Shown: positions 48,271-57,772, counted from the first letter of the stretch. The stretch is 64,000 nt of DNA from Poriferisulfidus sp965221375 (GCA_965221375.1 OZ244883.1:1054001-1118000); one strand, 5' to 3'. Notes: generated from the sequence alone by a model not told the origin. Numbers and translations: made by a program.

Positions 48271-49311
48271 TCAAGCTTCCTCTGAGATCAAACGATACGC
48301 CTGCGACAGCACCAGGCACGCCATTTCCAAATTCAACAACGACGCGGGAATGCTCGCTTCCCGAGTACGAATCCGAACCAACTCCCGATACGCTCCCAAA
48401 AGCGCGCGCACGACATCCGACGATGCCTTTTGATGCAGTTGCTGCCGCACTTCACCGACCACACGTTCCAACATCCATACCAGCCGCGAATCAATGGAAA
48501 CCTCCTCTACCGACTCCCCCTTGTCATCCTGATCCGTTTGTTTTCGCGCATTTGATTTGCCGGACGTCGACGTCACATTCCAGGTGCTTGCGAACTCTGT
48601 CTCCAACAGTTTTCCTGCCAACATTTTCGACAGGTCGCGATCAAACTCACGGCGAACCTGTACCTGCTGATCCTGATGCATCTGCAGCGCCCGCATTGGC
48701 ATGCCACTGCAGGCCTCCAAAATTTTCTCCGCCTCGCCGGAGTCGACGAAATTGCTCAACCACTCAACACCCTGCTCCGCCGTGGGGACAGCCGTCACAT
48801 AGCGCTGGCATCGGCTTCGAACCGTGGGAAGCAATCGTCCCGGTTGATGGCTGATCAGAATAAGCAGGGTGTTCGAAGGCGGCTCTTCAAGACTTTTGAG
48901 CAATGCGTTGGAAGCCGGCCGAGTCATGCGCTCGGCCGGCTCAATCACCAGAACTTTTAAGAGATCGTAATTGGCTTTCAGACCCAAGCGCTGAATCACC
49001 TGATCTCGAATCTCATTGATGCCAATGGAATAGCGACTGATGGTCAACCAATCGATATCGGGATGGGTGTTTTCTTCCAAACGCCGATGCGAAGGAAATT
49101 GTTTGCATGAGGAACATTGCCCGCAAGGCCAGCCGTGATCATCCGGATTGTGGCACTGCAGACCTCGAACGAAAGCCTCGACCAGAACCCGTTTGCCTGA
49201 TCCGTGCGGTCCCACCACCAGCATGGCGTGAGGCAACTTGTCGGTACTTCGCGTATCCTGCCAATGATCCCACAAAGGCTTCAACCAAACCGGCAACTGG
49301 GACTGGAGCAT
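48271..49311 (-). CDS. holB: DNA polymerase III subunit delta'
   Basis: Clamp-loader subunit (346 residues). It has the AAA+ fold with a degenerate P-loop GPHGSGKR (34-41), as expected for delta', which does not hydrolyse ATP. A four-cysteine zinc site is seen at Cys53, Cys63, Cys66 and Cys69. The SRC-type motif TVRSRCQRY carries the arginine finger. EPAERMTRPASNALLKSLEEPP is the usual sensor region. The ATG shares its A with the TGA of tmk (TGATG), so it is coupled. Last gene of the fabD-to-holB cluster. A central stretch (about residues 230-270, SGKSNARKQTDQDDKGESVEE) is charged and probably a disordered insertion. Confidence 0.93.
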   Translation of the reverse strand: MLQSQLPVWLKPLWDHWQDTRSTDKLPHAMLVVGPHGSGKRVLVEAFVRGLQCHNPDDHGWPCGQCSSCKQFPSHRRLEENTHPDIDWLTISRYSIGINEIRDQVIQRLGLKANYDLLKVLVIEPAERMTRPASNALLKSLEEPPSNTLLILISHQPGRLLPTVRSRCQRYVTAVPTAEQGVEWLSNFVDSGEAEKILEACSGMPMRALQMHQDQQVQVRREFDRDLSKMLAGKLLETEFASTWNVTSTSGKSNARKQTDQDDKGESVEEVSIDSRLVWMLERVVGEVRQQLHQKASSDVVRALLGAYRELVRIRTREASIPASLLNLEMACLVLSQAYRLISEEA

Positions 49312-49934
49312 CAGAGCATCTGCTGCAGGATTTCCTGCAACTGTTGATTAACTTCATCCACAGATTGCCGCGCATCAATCACACAATAGCGCTGTGGTTC
49401 CGCTTTTGCCCGCTGCAGATAACATTCCCGAACACGATTAAAAAATTGCTCATCCTGACGTTCATAGCGATCCTCGCCATTCCCGCGTGAGCGCACCCGC
49501 TCCATTGCGACTTCAGCCGGCACATCCAACACCAGCACCCGGTCCGGGCGCCAGTCTCCCAATAGCCAGTTTGCGAGTGCATCCACTCGCTCAACACCCA
49601 ACTGCCAGCCGGCGCCTTGATATGCATAGCTTGCATCCAAAAACCGGTCCGACACCACCCACTCTCCGCGTGCCAGCGCCGGCTTGATCACAGTTTCAAC
49701 GTGCTCCGCACGGGCGGCAAACAGCAGCAATAATTCGGCATCCGCGCTGTCCGGCGCCTGCTCCGACAAAAGAATTTCACGAACCCATTCCCCCAGTCGA
49801 GTTCCTCCCGGCTCCCGGGTTGCCCGACAAGGAATCCCCTGCTCCTTCAGCCAGTCGATCAAAACAGGTAAATGAGTACTCTTCCCCGCACCTTCAATGC
49901 CGTCCAAACACACAAATTTCCCGGGCGATTTCAC
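49311..49934 (-). CDS. tmk: thymidylate kinase
   Basis: Phosphorylates dTMP to dTDP. 207 residues, normal length. P-loop LDGIEGAGKST at residues 10-20; the dTMP-binding motif TREPGGTRLGEWVR; DRFLDASYAYQGAG (DRY-type motif); and a lid region RVRSRGNGEDRYERQ. The start codon overlaps the mltG stop by 4 nt (ATGA) and the stop overlaps holB, so translation of mltG-tmk-holB is coupled. Position in the pabC-mltG-tmk-holB string is conserved in gammaproteobacteria. Confidence 0.96.
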   Translation of the reverse strand: MKSPGKFVCLDGIEGAGKSTHLPVLIDWLKEQGIPCRATREPGGTRLGEWVREILLSEQAPDSADAELLLLFAARAEHVETVIKPALARGEWVVSDRFLDASYAYQGAGWQLGVERVDALANWLLGDWRPDRVLVLDVPAEVAMERVRSRGNGEDRYERQDEQFFNRVRECYLQRAKAEPQRYCVIDARQSVDEVNQQLQEILQQML

Positions 49935-50968
49935 GGCGACTTGGTTTTGGATTTTTTTCGGGACTTCCCCGCGTTTTTTTGATACTTGCGAACTGCTTTT
50001 CGGTGTTCTTCGTAAGTTTTTGAAAAATGATGACTTCCATCTCCACGAGAAACATAGTACAAAGCTTCAGACTGCATGTCGGGATGCAGGGCCGCCTGAA
50101 TGGACTTGTAACCGGGGTTACTGATCGGACCCGGAGGCAACCCGCCGATTTGATAAGTATTGTAGCGATTCTTGTCCGGGCCCTGACGCAAATGTTTGCG
50201 CGTCAGATTGTTGTCAAAATCCTCGCCCAATCCATAAATCACCGTCGGGTCCGCCTGTAGGCGCATTTTCTTCTTCAAACGCGACACCAGCACCCCGGCG
50301 ACCTGAGGACGCTCATGATCCAGATTGGTTTCCACCTCCACGATGGACGCCAAAATCAAAGCATCACGAGGCGTTTTGTAGGGGAGCCCTGGAGAGCGAT
50401 CCGCCCACAAGTCAGTCAAGACCCGTTGCATTGCACCGAAGCAAAGCTCGAGGATTTTTATGTCTTGGTCTCCGCGGTAATGTTTGTAGGTGTCGGGCAA
50501 GCACCATCCTTCCGCTTCCTCATAGGAATCAAACCCGAATTGCTCCAAAGGCCTTTCCGTCATTTGGATGGTCGGGTTTTGGCGCATGGAGTCCAGAATA
50601 TCGCGAATGGTCCAGCCTTCGAACAAAGTCTGCCGGTGAAGAATCGCTTGGCCGCTGATTAATTTCCGAAACACTTCAAAACTGTTCATCGGCCCCTGCA
50701 GTTCGTATTCACCCGCCTTGATCTGTGATTCGGCATTGAGAAAAAAAGCCGCGATTTTGTAATACGGCGCTTTGGCAATCGCCTCGACCTCCAACAGCTG
50801 TCGAGCCACTTGCGCAAAACTGTCGCCTCTCTCTATGGTCACCAAAATCGTCTCACCCGAAACAATAGCAGCGTCACTCAATACCCGCCAGGTATAGGCA
50901 CCCTGAGCCAGCACCAGCACCAACGCCACCGTGCCCGCCAATTTCAAATACGCGGTCATCCCTGACAT
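49931..50968 (-). CDS. mltG: endolytic murein transglycosylase MltG
   Basis: Inner-membrane lytic transglycosylase that cuts nascent glycan strands (345 residues). One N-terminal membrane segment (LKLAGTVALVLVLAQGAYTW) anchors it with the domain in the periplasm. The catalytic glutamate is in ILASIVEVETNLDHE, followed by VSRLKKKMRLQADPTVIYG and GLPPGPISNPGYKSIQAALHP, family hallmarks. The C-terminus is lysine-rich (RKSKKSKTKSP-like). Two ATGs are possible: 50968, or 50959, which overlaps the pabC stop as ATGA. Neither has a clear Shine-Dalgarno; only three residues are at stake. Confidence 0.94.
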   Translation of the reverse strand: MSGMTAYLKLAGTVALVLVLAQGAYTWRVLSDAAIVSGETILVTIERGDSFAQVARQLLEVEAIAKAPYYKIAAFFLNAESQIKAGEYELQGPMNSFEVFRKLISGQAILHRQTLFEGWTIRDILDSMRQNPTIQMTERPLEQFGFDSYEEAEGWCLPDTYKHYRGDQDIKILELCFGAMQRVLTDLWADRSPGLPYKTPRDALILASIVEVETNLDHERPQVAGVLVSRLKKKMRLQADPTVIYGLGEDFDNNLTRKHLRQGPDKNRYNTYQIGGLPPGPISNPGYKSIQAALHPDMQSEALYYVSRGDGSHHFSKTYEEHRKAVRKYQKNAGKSRKKSKTKSP

Positions 50969-51774
50969 GAGTCTGCAATCAATTCGAGAGACTTTAACTT
51001 CGCCACCACTTCCGGCACCGGATATGCCCGGTCTTCAAACTCCCGCACCGGCCAGATCCCGAACAAGGAATTGCACAAGAACATGCCCTGTGCTTGACGG
51101 ACCTGATCCAGATCAAGGGCAGCCACGTTAACCGAAATGCCATGCTTGGGCGCTTGCTCCAAAATAATCTGGCGCATGACCCCCGCTACTCCGCACTGGC
51201 TGACATCCGGGGTATGCAAAGCCCCTTCTTTCACAATAAACACATTGCTCATAGTCCCTTCAATGACTCGTCCGGAGAGGTCCAGCATCAGTCCTTCTTC
51301 GTATTCGTCCTCCCATTCACTTCGGGCCAGGATTTGTTCCAAACGGTTACAGTGCTTCATGCCCGCCAAAGTCGGATTCTCGCCTAAGCGAGTGTGACAC
51401 AAACGCACGCGCACGCCCTCGGTCGCCCACGATTCGGGGTACTCCGGCCATGGACTTGAGAGAACAATGCGACGACTTTTCGGTGGCGACACAGGACGAT
51501 AACCGCGCACTCCCGAGCCACTTGTAAGAATCAGTTTGACGACGCATCGGGGCTGGTCTTGGCTGACCTGGAAAATTTCCTTTTCAAGCAGATCCGATTC
51601 CGGACACGGTCGATTGAGACGCTGACAGCTCGTGCTCAATCGTTCCCAATGATAGGGCCAATGCCGTATGTTTCCACCCACGACGGCCACCGTCTCAAAC
51701 AATCCGTCGCCATAGTGAAGTCCCCGATCCTGAGCATCGACCGAGGTCTGAACAGCGCCATCCACCAGTACCAT
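50956..51774 (-). CDS. pabC: aminodeoxychorismate lyase
   Basis: PLP enzyme (fold type IV, 272 residues) that releases pyruvate from aminodeoxychorismate to give p-aminobenzoate for folate. Visible motifs are RGLHYGDGLFETV near the N-terminus, the PLP lysine in GMKHCNRLEQILA, and the C-terminal EGTMSNVFIVKEGAL plus GVAGVMRQIILE. Lies between fabF and mltG, overlapping mltG by up to 13 nt. This gene order is conserved in gammaproteobacteria even though folate and lipid synthesis are unrelated. No Shine-Dalgarno precedes the ATG. Confidence 0.93.
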   Translation of the reverse strand: MVLVDGAVQTSVDAQDRGLHYGDGLFETVAVVGGNIRHWPYHWERLSTSCQRLNRPCPESDLLEKEIFQVSQDQPRCVVKLILTSGSGVRGYRPVSPPKSRRIVLSSPWPEYPESWATEGVRVRLCHTRLGENPTLAGMKHCNRLEQILARSEWEDEYEEGLMLDLSGRVIEGTMSNVFIVKEGALHTPDVSQCGVAGVMRQIILEQAPKHGISVNVAALDLDQVRQAQGMFLCNSLFGIWPVREFEDRAYPVPEVVAKLKSLELIADSCQG

Positions 51775-51828
51775 GGCGCAATTTTATTTAATTTGAGTCG
51801 GACTTCGTTTGAAGGATGTCGAGAAAAT

Positions 51829-53070
51829 TCAAACGCGCTTGAAAATCAGCGTGCCGTTGGTGCCCCCGAAGCCAAACGAATTGGACATCACCGCATCGAC
51901 CTGGGCGTCCCGCGCTTCATTCGGCACGTAATCCAAATCACAACCCGGGTCCGGGTTTTCATAGTTGATGGTGGGCGGCAAAATCTGATGCTCCAGCGTC
52001 TTGACACTGAACACTGCCTCCACGCCGCCGGCAGCCCCCAACAAGTGACCAATCATGGATTTGTTCGAACTGACTTGCAATTCTTTGGCATGAGCGCCGA
52101 ATAAACTCTTGATGGCATCGGTTTCCGCCTGATCGCCGGCCGGCGTCGAAGTCCCATGGGCATTAATGTAGTCAATCGCATCCGCCGGCATTTGCGCATC
52201 CTCCAAGGCCTGCGTCATGCAGCGCACCGCCCCTTCTCCGCCTTCGCTCGGCTGGGTGATATGGTGCGCATCACTGCTGCTACCAAAACCCACCAACTCG
52301 CAGTAGATTCGCGCGCCTCGCTTTTTCGCCTGCTCATATTCTTCCAGCACCAAAACACCGGCACCTTCGCCCAGAACAAAACCATCGCGTTCCGCATCCC
52401 AGGGACGCGACGCGCCTTCCGGGTCGTCGTTGTGTGAAGCACACAATGCTCGGGCAGAAGCAAAGCCACCAACACCGAGAGGGCATGTCGTCATTTCGCT
52501 ACCACCCGCCAGCATCGCATCCACGGTGCCATAAGCGATGTCGCGTGCCGCCAAACCAATGTTGTGCGTGCCTGTCGCACACGCGGACACAACCGAATAA
52601 TTAGGACCTTTGAGTTTGTAGTGAATCGACACATCCCCCGACGCCATATTCACAATACTGCCCGGCACAAAAAAGGGCGAAATACGGCGGGGTCCCGATT
52701 TCTCATAGGCACTGTGATTGGTCTCAATCCACGGCAGGCCACCGATGCCGGAACCGATTGCCACCCCGATGCGCGCGGCATTGTCTTCGGTCACTTCCAA
52801 CTGGGCGTCCTGAATGGCCTGTTCGGAAGCCCCCAGCGCATATTGGATGAACACATCCATTCTCTTTTGCTCTTTTGACGACAACAGCGCATCGGCATCG
52901 AAATCGATGACCGAGCCTGCGATCTGTACGGAGAACTGTGAAGCGTCGAAGCGGTCAATGGCGCGAATGCCAGAACGCCCCGCAACCAGATTTTCCCACG
53001 CTTGTGGGACGTTAGAGCCGATAGGTGAGACGACCCCTAAACCTGTCACTACAACTCTGCGCCGGGACAT
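51829..53070 (-). CDS. fabF: 3-oxoacyl-[acyl-carrier-protein] synthase II
   Basis: Elongating ketosynthase of fatty-acid synthesis (KAS II), 413 residues. The catalytic triad is visible: Cys in VSACATGTHNIG, His in NAHGTSTPAGD, and His in KSMIGHLLGAAGGVEA. N-terminal VVVTGLGVVSPIG and C-terminal MSNSFGFGGTNGTLIF are typical. Downstream of acpP by 78 bp on the same strand. The ATG has no purine-rich ribosome site. Confidence 0.97.
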   Translation of the reverse strand: MSRRRVVVTGLGVVSPIGSNVPQAWENLVAGRSGIRAIDRFDASQFSVQIAGSVIDFDADALLSSKEQKRMDVFIQYALGASEQAIQDAQLEVTEDNAARIGVAIGSGIGGLPWIETNHSAYEKSGPRRISPFFVPGSIVNMASGDVSIHYKLKGPNYSVVSACATGTHNIGLAARDIAYGTVDAMLAGGSEMTTCPLGVGGFASARALCASHNDDPEGASRPWDAERDGFVLGEGAGVLVLEEYEQAKKRGARIYCELVGFGSSSDAHHITQPSEGGEGAVRCMTQALEDAQMPADAIDYINAHGTSTPAGDQAETDAIKSLFGAHAKELQVSSNKSMIGHLLGAAGGVEAVFSVKTLEHQILPPTINYENPDPGCDLDYVPNEARDAQVDAVMSNSFGFGGTNGTLIFKRV

Positions 53071-53148
53071 GCCAAGAACCGAGAGACAAAGTCAAGTAGG
53101 AATGTCAATGTCAGTGATAGCGCAATCCAAGCGATGCGCCTTTAGCGG

Positions 53149-53391
53149 TTATTCCTCGGAATTGCTTTGAACAAAGTCAATCGCCTGCTGAACGGTAGTA
53201 ATTTTCTCTGCCATTTCATCCGGGATTGTCAGTTCAAACTCTTCTTCCAAGGCCATCACCAGTTCCACTGTATCTAGCGAATCGGCATTCAAATCAGCGA
53301 CAAACGCCGAATCCAAAGTAATTTTTTCCACAGGCACGCTCAGCTGCTCAGAAACAACCTTCATTACGCGTTCTTGAATGTTGGCGCTCAT
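53149..53391 (-). CDS. acpP: acyl carrier protein
   Basis: 80-residue acidic carrier protein. The 4'-phosphopantetheine attaches to Ser38 in NADSLDTVELVMALEEEF. Start chosen at the ATG at 53391 (MSANIQERV), which gives the family length; a longer frame adds 13 unconserved residues. GAGGAA lies about 12 nt upstream. The gene has its own promoter candidate at 53498-53506 and a leader of about 100 nt, consistent with acpP needing far higher expression than its neighbours. Confidence 0.97.
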   Translation of the reverse strand: MSANIQERVMKVVSEQLSVPVEKITLDSAFVADLNADSLDTVELVMALEEEFELTIPDEMAEKITTVQQAIDFVQSNSEE

Positions 53392-53497
53392 AGTTGTGAA
53401 TGGTTCCTCAGGTAAATTTGGAATTGCCAATATGGTGCGCGCGGAAAGACCGTTGGGGTATCACACCGAAGGTCGCGCATCAATATTCAACGCCGCA

Positions 53498-53506
53498 ATT
53501 ATACCA
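53498..53506 (-). promoter_or_regulatory. extended -10 promoter of acpP
   Basis: On the minus strand the sequence is TGGTATAAT, a perfect -10 hexamer with the TGn extension, in the 146-bp gap between fabG and acpP. The -35 is weak (ATTTTG 15 bp upstream). The start would be near 53491, about 100 nt before the acpP ATG. A separate acpP promoter inside the fab cluster is known in E. coli. Confidence 0.6.
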
Positions 53507-53537
53507 ATACCCCGACTACAAAATATGACAGTCTCGC

Positions 53538-54275
53538 TCACCCCATAAACATCCCACCGTTGATATGCAGGGTCTCACCGGTGATGTAACCGCCCCCTTC
53601 CCCCGCCAAAAAGACCGCGGCCATCGCCACATCTTCCGTTTGCCCGAAACGCTGCAGGGGCACGTTCTTCAGCAACTCATCGCGCTGCTCATCCGACAGG
53701 GCTTCAGTCATGTCCGTATCAATAAAGCCCGGAGCAATACAGTTGACGGTGATTCCCCGCGCTCCGACTTCCCGCGCCAAAGAGCGGGTAAACCCGACCA
53801 GTCCCGCTTTCGTGGCCGCGTAGTTGGATTGACCGGGGTTGCCCATGAAAGCCACTACGGAAGTCAAATTGATGATTCGTCCGTGCCGAGCCTTCAGCAT
53901 GTGCCGCAAACATCCCTGGGTCAGTTGGAAGGTCCCGCGCAGATTGGTCGCATACACCTCGTCCCACTCGGCATCCTTCATGCGTAGCAATAAATTGTCG
54001 CGAGTGATGCCGGCATTGTTGACCAGAATGGTCGGCAATCGCTGCTGCTCACCCAGCCGCTCAAGCAATGCATCCACGGAGCCCGAATCCTGCAGGTGCA
54101 GCAACTCCGCACTGGCCTGTGGGCTTACTTCTTGTAAAGTCGCCGCCAACTTCTCCACACCCTGCTCGGTGGTGGACGTTCCGGTCACGCACGCGCCCTG
54201 CCGAGCCAGCGCCAAAGCAATCGCCTTGCCGATGCCTCGACTGGCGCCCGTCACCAATGCGTGTTCATTCTCCAT
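53538..54275 (-). CDS. fabG: 3-oxoacyl-[acyl-carrier-protein] reductase
   Basis: NADPH-dependent short-chain dehydrogenase of fatty-acid elongation (245 residues). TGASRGIG cofactor loop at 9-16, NNAGITRDNLLLRM (NNAG), catalytic Ser-Tyr-Lys with YAATKAGLVGF, and VNCIAPGFIDTDMT. Start set at the ATG at 54275 (MENEHALVTG), preceded by TTGAGGCGA; a TTG five codons upstream is also in frame. It overlaps the end of fabD by 11 nt, so the two are coupled. Confidence 0.96.
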   Translation of the reverse strand: MENEHALVTGASRGIGKAIALALARQGACVTGTSTTEQGVEKLAATLQEVSPQASAELLHLQDSGSVDALLERLGEQQRLPTILVNNAGITRDNLLLRMKDAEWDEVYATNLRGTFQLTQGCLRHMLKARHGRIINLTSVVAFMGNPGQSNYAATKAGLVGFTRSLAREVGARGITVNCIAPGFIDTDMTEALSDEQRDELLKNVPLQRFGQTEDVAMAAVFLAGEGGGYITGETLHINGGMFMG

Positions 54276-55209
54276 CTGCAGTCGCCTCAAGAGCCTGTTC
54301 CAAGGTTTCCGGAGTCTCTACACTCCACGCCGACGCGCCTTTGGCGATCCGCCGGTTCAAGCCTGTCAAAACGCGCCCGGGTCCCAGTTCCACCAATGTG
54401 TCGACGTTTTTCTCGATCATTTTGAGTATACCATCGAACCAGCGTACCGGCGCACAAAGTTGTCGAAACAAAGCATCGCGAATCCGGTCGGAATCAGTTT
54501 CGATTTGTACATCGACATTGTTGATGACAGCAACCTCCGGTGCTGCAAACGAAGTCTTCTCCAACGTCTGCTTAAAACGTTCCGCGGCCGACAGCATCAG
54601 ACTGGAATGCGACGGCACACTGACATCCAGCACCACGGCACGACGAGCTCCCTTCTCGCGGCACACCTCGACCGCTTTCTCGACCGCCGTGACATGGCCC
54701 GACAGAACCACCTGCCCCGGCGCATTGAAATTGACCGCCTCCACAATATCCTCGGCAGTTGATAGACTCGCGCAGATTTCGCGAACGGCCTCGTCGTCCA
54801 GACCCAGCACCGCCGCCATGCCTCCCACTCCCGGCGCGACCGCTTCCTGCATTAATTCACCGCGCCGACGCACCAACGCGACGGCATCCTCGAACGTCAA
54901 GACTCCCGCAGCCACCAAAGCCGTGTATTCCCCCAGACTGTGTCCGGCGAAATACTGGGGACGACCGCCTCCCTGTTCACACCATACCCGCCAGACCGAA
55001 ATGCCCGCAGCCAGCAACGCCGGCTGGGTATTGTGAGTTTGATTCAGTTGCTCCTCCGGGCCTTGACTTGCCAGTTGCCACAGATCCTCATTCAAGACTT
55101 CCGAGGCTTCCGCAAACGTCTCGGACACCCGCGGATACGCCTCCGCCAAATCGGCCAACATGCCCACCCGTTGAGCACCTTGACCGGGAAACAAGCAGGC
55201 AAAACTCAT
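54265..55209 (-). CDS. fabD: malonyl CoA-acyl carrier protein transacylase
   Basis: Loads malonyl groups onto ACP (314 residues). LFPGQGAQRVGM at the N-terminus, catalytic Ser91 in GHSLGEYTAL, QEAVAPGVGGMAAVLGL, and the active-site His in VSVPSHSSLM. It is the first gene of the cluster here: the usual upstream fabH and plsX are not present, and infA starts 74 bp away on the other strand. No Shine-Dalgarno before the ATG (MSFACLFPG). Confidence 0.96.
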   Translation of the reverse strand: MSFACLFPGQGAQRVGMLADLAEAYPRVSETFAEASEVLNEDLWQLASQGPEEQLNQTHNTQPALLAAGISVWRVWCEQGGGRPQYFAGHSLGEYTALVAAGVLTFEDAVALVRRRGELMQEAVAPGVGGMAAVLGLDDEAVREICASLSTAEDIVEAVNFNAPGQVVLSGHVTAVEKAVEVCREKGARRAVVLDVSVPSHSSLMLSAAERFKQTLEKTSFAAPEVAVINNVDVQIETDSDRIRDALFRQLCAPVRWFDGILKMIEKNVDTLVELGPGRVLTGLNRRIAKGASAWSVETPETLEQALEATADGE

Positions 55210-55283
55210 GCGGATATTGGGGTTGGGTTGAGATTCAGAGCAATTCGCCTGATAATGTAGCCTTGATTTTCAAGCGGATTAGT

Positions 55284-55502
55284 ATGCCGAAAGAAGAACA
55301 CATTGAAATGGAAGGAGAGGTGACCGAGACCTTGCCGAATACGATGTTTCGGGTCAAACTGGAAAACGGTCACGTGGTAACCGCCCATATCTCAGGACGT
55401 ATGCGCAAGCATTATATTCGCATCCTGACCGGAGACAAGGTAACCGTGGCATTGACTCCTTACGACTTGAGTAAAGGACGTATCGTCTACCGCGTACGCT
55501 AA
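55284..55502 (+). CDS. infA: translation initiation factor IF-1
   Basis: 72-residue OB-fold protein that binds the ribosomal A site during initiation. The sequence MPKEEHIEMEGEVTETLPN ... GKMRKHYIRILTGDKV-type and LSKGRIVYR ending is diagnostic. A much longer in-frame start (54759) lies inside fabD antisense sequence and is rejected. Convergent with clpA: the last 4 nt of both genes overlap, the same infA/clpA arrangement as in many gammaproteobacteria. Confidence 0.97.
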   Translation: MPKEEHIEMEGEVTETLPNTMFRVKLENGHVVTAHISGRMRKHYIRILTGDKVTVALTPYDLSKGRIVYRVR

Positions 55503-57772
55503 CTGACGGCCGGCACCAGGGCCGCAGAGGCCCGCGGTTTTGCCGTGATTTTCAGACCCGACTTGTTGGCGCTCAAACGCACCACCCCGCCCTCTTCCAG
55601 CAAACCGTCCAACAGTTTGTCGGCCAACGGCGCCCGCACGTGCTCGCGCACGACACGTTCCATCGGTCGCGCCCCCAACACCGGATCAAACCCCTCTCGC
55701 GCCAGCCAGCGACGGGCCCGCACATCCACCCGCAAATCAATGCCGCGCGGCTTCAATGACGCCTGTAGTTCTCCGACGATTTTGCCCACCACCGCCAAAG
55801 TGCTGTCTTCATCCAGCGATCCAAACTGCACGATTGCATCCAGGCGATTGCGAAATTCCGGAGCAAATATCCGCTTCACTTCCTGAGTGTTTTCCTCGCC
55901 GTTGTCGGCCGGCGTAAAGCCCATGCGAGCTTGCTCGGCTGCACTGGTGCCGGCATTGCTGGTCAGCGCAATAACGAGATTGCGGAAATCCACTTCGCGC
56001 CCGTTGCTGTCCGTCAAGCGTCCGTAATCCAAAACCTGCAGCAGCACATTCATCACATCCGGGTGGGCTTTCTCCGCTTCATCCAAAAGCAACACCGCAT
56101 GAGGTTGCCGGATGACCGCTTCCGTCAACAGGCCGCCTTCCTCATGGCCCACATAACCGGGCGGCGCTCCGATCAAACGAGCCGCCGCATGGCGTTCCAT
56201 GTATTCCGACATGTCAAAGCGAAGCAGTTTCACCCCCATCGCCAAAGCCAACTGTCGGCACACCTCTGTTTTACCCACACCGGTCGGACCGCAAAACAAG
56301 AAAGAACCGATTGGCCGTTGCTCGGGATTCAATTTGGCACGCGCCACGCTCAGCGCCTGCATGAGTTGCGCAATGGCCGGATCCTGTCCGAACACTGTCT
56401 CTTTTAGATGTTGCTCGATATGGAGTAAAGATTGCTGGGCAGAAACGCTCACCGTGTCTTGCGGAATACGCGCCATCAACGCCACGGTATGCTCCACATC
56501 CTGAAACTGCACGTCCAATACATCCTCATCCGCAGATTCCATTCGACATCGGGAGCCGGTCTCGTCCATGATGTCAATCGCCTTGTCCGGCAGACGCCTT
56601 CCCGGCAAATGCTTCACGGAAAGATCCACCATGCTCTGAATGACCTCTTTTGCGTAGTGGACCTGGTGATGCTGCTCATAACCCTCTTTCACACCCATCA
56701 GAATCTGACCGGTTTCTTTTACCGTCGGCTCCCGCACGTCAATGCTCTGAAAGCGACGCGCCAAAGCCGCATCCGGTTCAAACACGCGACGATATTCACG
56801 CCAGGTGCACGCCCCAATGCAGCGTAATTCACCCGTGGTCAGGAACGGCTTTAGAAAATCAGCGGCGTCCATGGCCGTACCATTCGCCGCCCCCGCACCG
56901 ATCAGCGTATGAATCTCATCGATAAACAGAATCGCATCGGAACGCCGGCGCAGGTCGCCCAATAGATTTTTCATGCGCTCTTCAAAATCCCCTCGATACC
57001 GCGTCCCTGCAACCAGGCCATTCAGATCCAACGACAACAACGTGGCATTGGCCAGTGCCGGAGGCACCTCATTGCGCTCAATATTCCAGGCCAATCCTTC
57101 CGCCAGAGCGGTCTTGCCCACACCCGGTTCGCCGACTAACACGACATTGTTTTTGCGACGGCGCCCCAATATCTGAATCATGCGTCGCATTTCGTCTTGC
57201 CGGCCGATCAGAGCCTCGATGGCGCCCTTTCGAACCTGCTGATTCAAGTTTGTGACGAAATGAGGAGCCGCCGCTTTCTTGCGGGCCGGCACCCTCGCTT
57301 TTTGGGTGCCGCCTTCCTGTTTGACATCTTCTGCCTGATTCACACCGAAACGTGCGCGATCTACCCGCGCACGCAACTCCGATACCTGATCACGATCAAT
57401 CCCATGCTTGCGCAATAGCTGCACGGCGTAGGAATGCGGTTCCTCGAACAACATCTCCAACACATGAACTCCCGTCGGGATTTCAAAAATCATCTGCGCC
57501 CGCGCCTGCACGCGACTCGCCCCACGAGTTTCCTCCATTTTTTGAACCGCCCGCTCGCCCCTCGGTGTATAACGCTCAATGAATTCCAGCAACTCATCCT
57601 GAAAGATGGCGACCGACACATCGTTTTGCTGAAACAGCCCATGGGTCGCCGGCTCCTCCAGGGCGGCCAACACCACATGCTCCAAAGTCACGTAGTTGTG
57701 CCCGCGGGTCGCTGCTAGTCGCCGAATCTTGGCCAGCGAACGCTCAAAAGGTTCGCTAAATGTGCCGCTCAT
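55499..57772 (-). CDS. clpA: ATP-dependent Clp protease ATP-binding subunit ClpA
   Basis: Hsp100 unfoldase that feeds ClpP (757 residues, normal). Clp N-domain (FSEPFERSLAKIRRLA, HNYVTLEHVVLAAL), first AAA+ module with GEPGVGKTALAEG and ILFIDEIHTLIGAG, and second with GPTGVGKTEVCRQ and VLLLDEAEKAHPDVMN. The ClpP-docking loop reads MGF, where E. coli has IGL. IFAPEFRNRLD is the second sensor region. Start at 57772 (MSGTFSEPF) is backed by GAGGAGAGGG just upstream; a frame 11 codons longer is unlikely. clpS, which normally sits directly upstream of clpA, is not here: the next gene is nudJ, divergent. Confidence 0.95.
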   Translation of the reverse strand: MSGTFSEPFERSLAKIRRLAATRGHNYVTLEHVVLAALEEPATHGLFQQNDVSVAIFQDELLEFIERYTPRGERAVQKMEETRGASRVQARAQMIFEIPTGVHVLEMLFEEPHSYAVQLLRKHGIDRDQVSELRARVDRARFGVNQAEDVKQEGGTQKARVPARKKAAAPHFVTNLNQQVRKGAIEALIGRQDEMRRMIQILGRRRKNNVVLVGEPGVGKTALAEGLAWNIERNEVPPALANATLLSLDLNGLVAGTRYRGDFEERMKNLLGDLRRRSDAILFIDEIHTLIGAGAANGTAMDAADFLKPFLTTGELRCIGACTWREYRRVFEPDAALARRFQSIDVREPTVKETGQILMGVKEGYEQHHQVHYAKEVIQSMVDLSVKHLPGRRLPDKAIDIMDETGSRCRMESADEDVLDVQFQDVEHTVALMARIPQDTVSVSAQQSLLHIEQHLKETVFGQDPAIAQLMQALSVARAKLNPEQRPIGSFLFCGPTGVGKTEVCRQLALAMGVKLLRFDMSEYMERHAAARLIGAPPGYVGHEEGGLLTEAVIRQPHAVLLLDEAEKAHPDVMNVLLQVLDYGRLTDSNGREVDFRNLVIALTSNAGTSAAEQARMGFTPADNGEENTQEVKRIFAPEFRNRLDAIVQFGSLDEDSTLAVVGKIVGELQASLKPRGIDLRVDVRARRWLAREGFDPVLGARPMERVVREHVRAPLADKLLDGLLEEGGVVRLSANKSGLKITAKPRASAALVPAVS

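Noticed and set aside
54759..55502. 247-residue version of the infA product
   Set aside because: The extra N-terminal part is proline/arginine-rich sequence antisense to fabD; IF-1 is 72 residues and starts at 55284.
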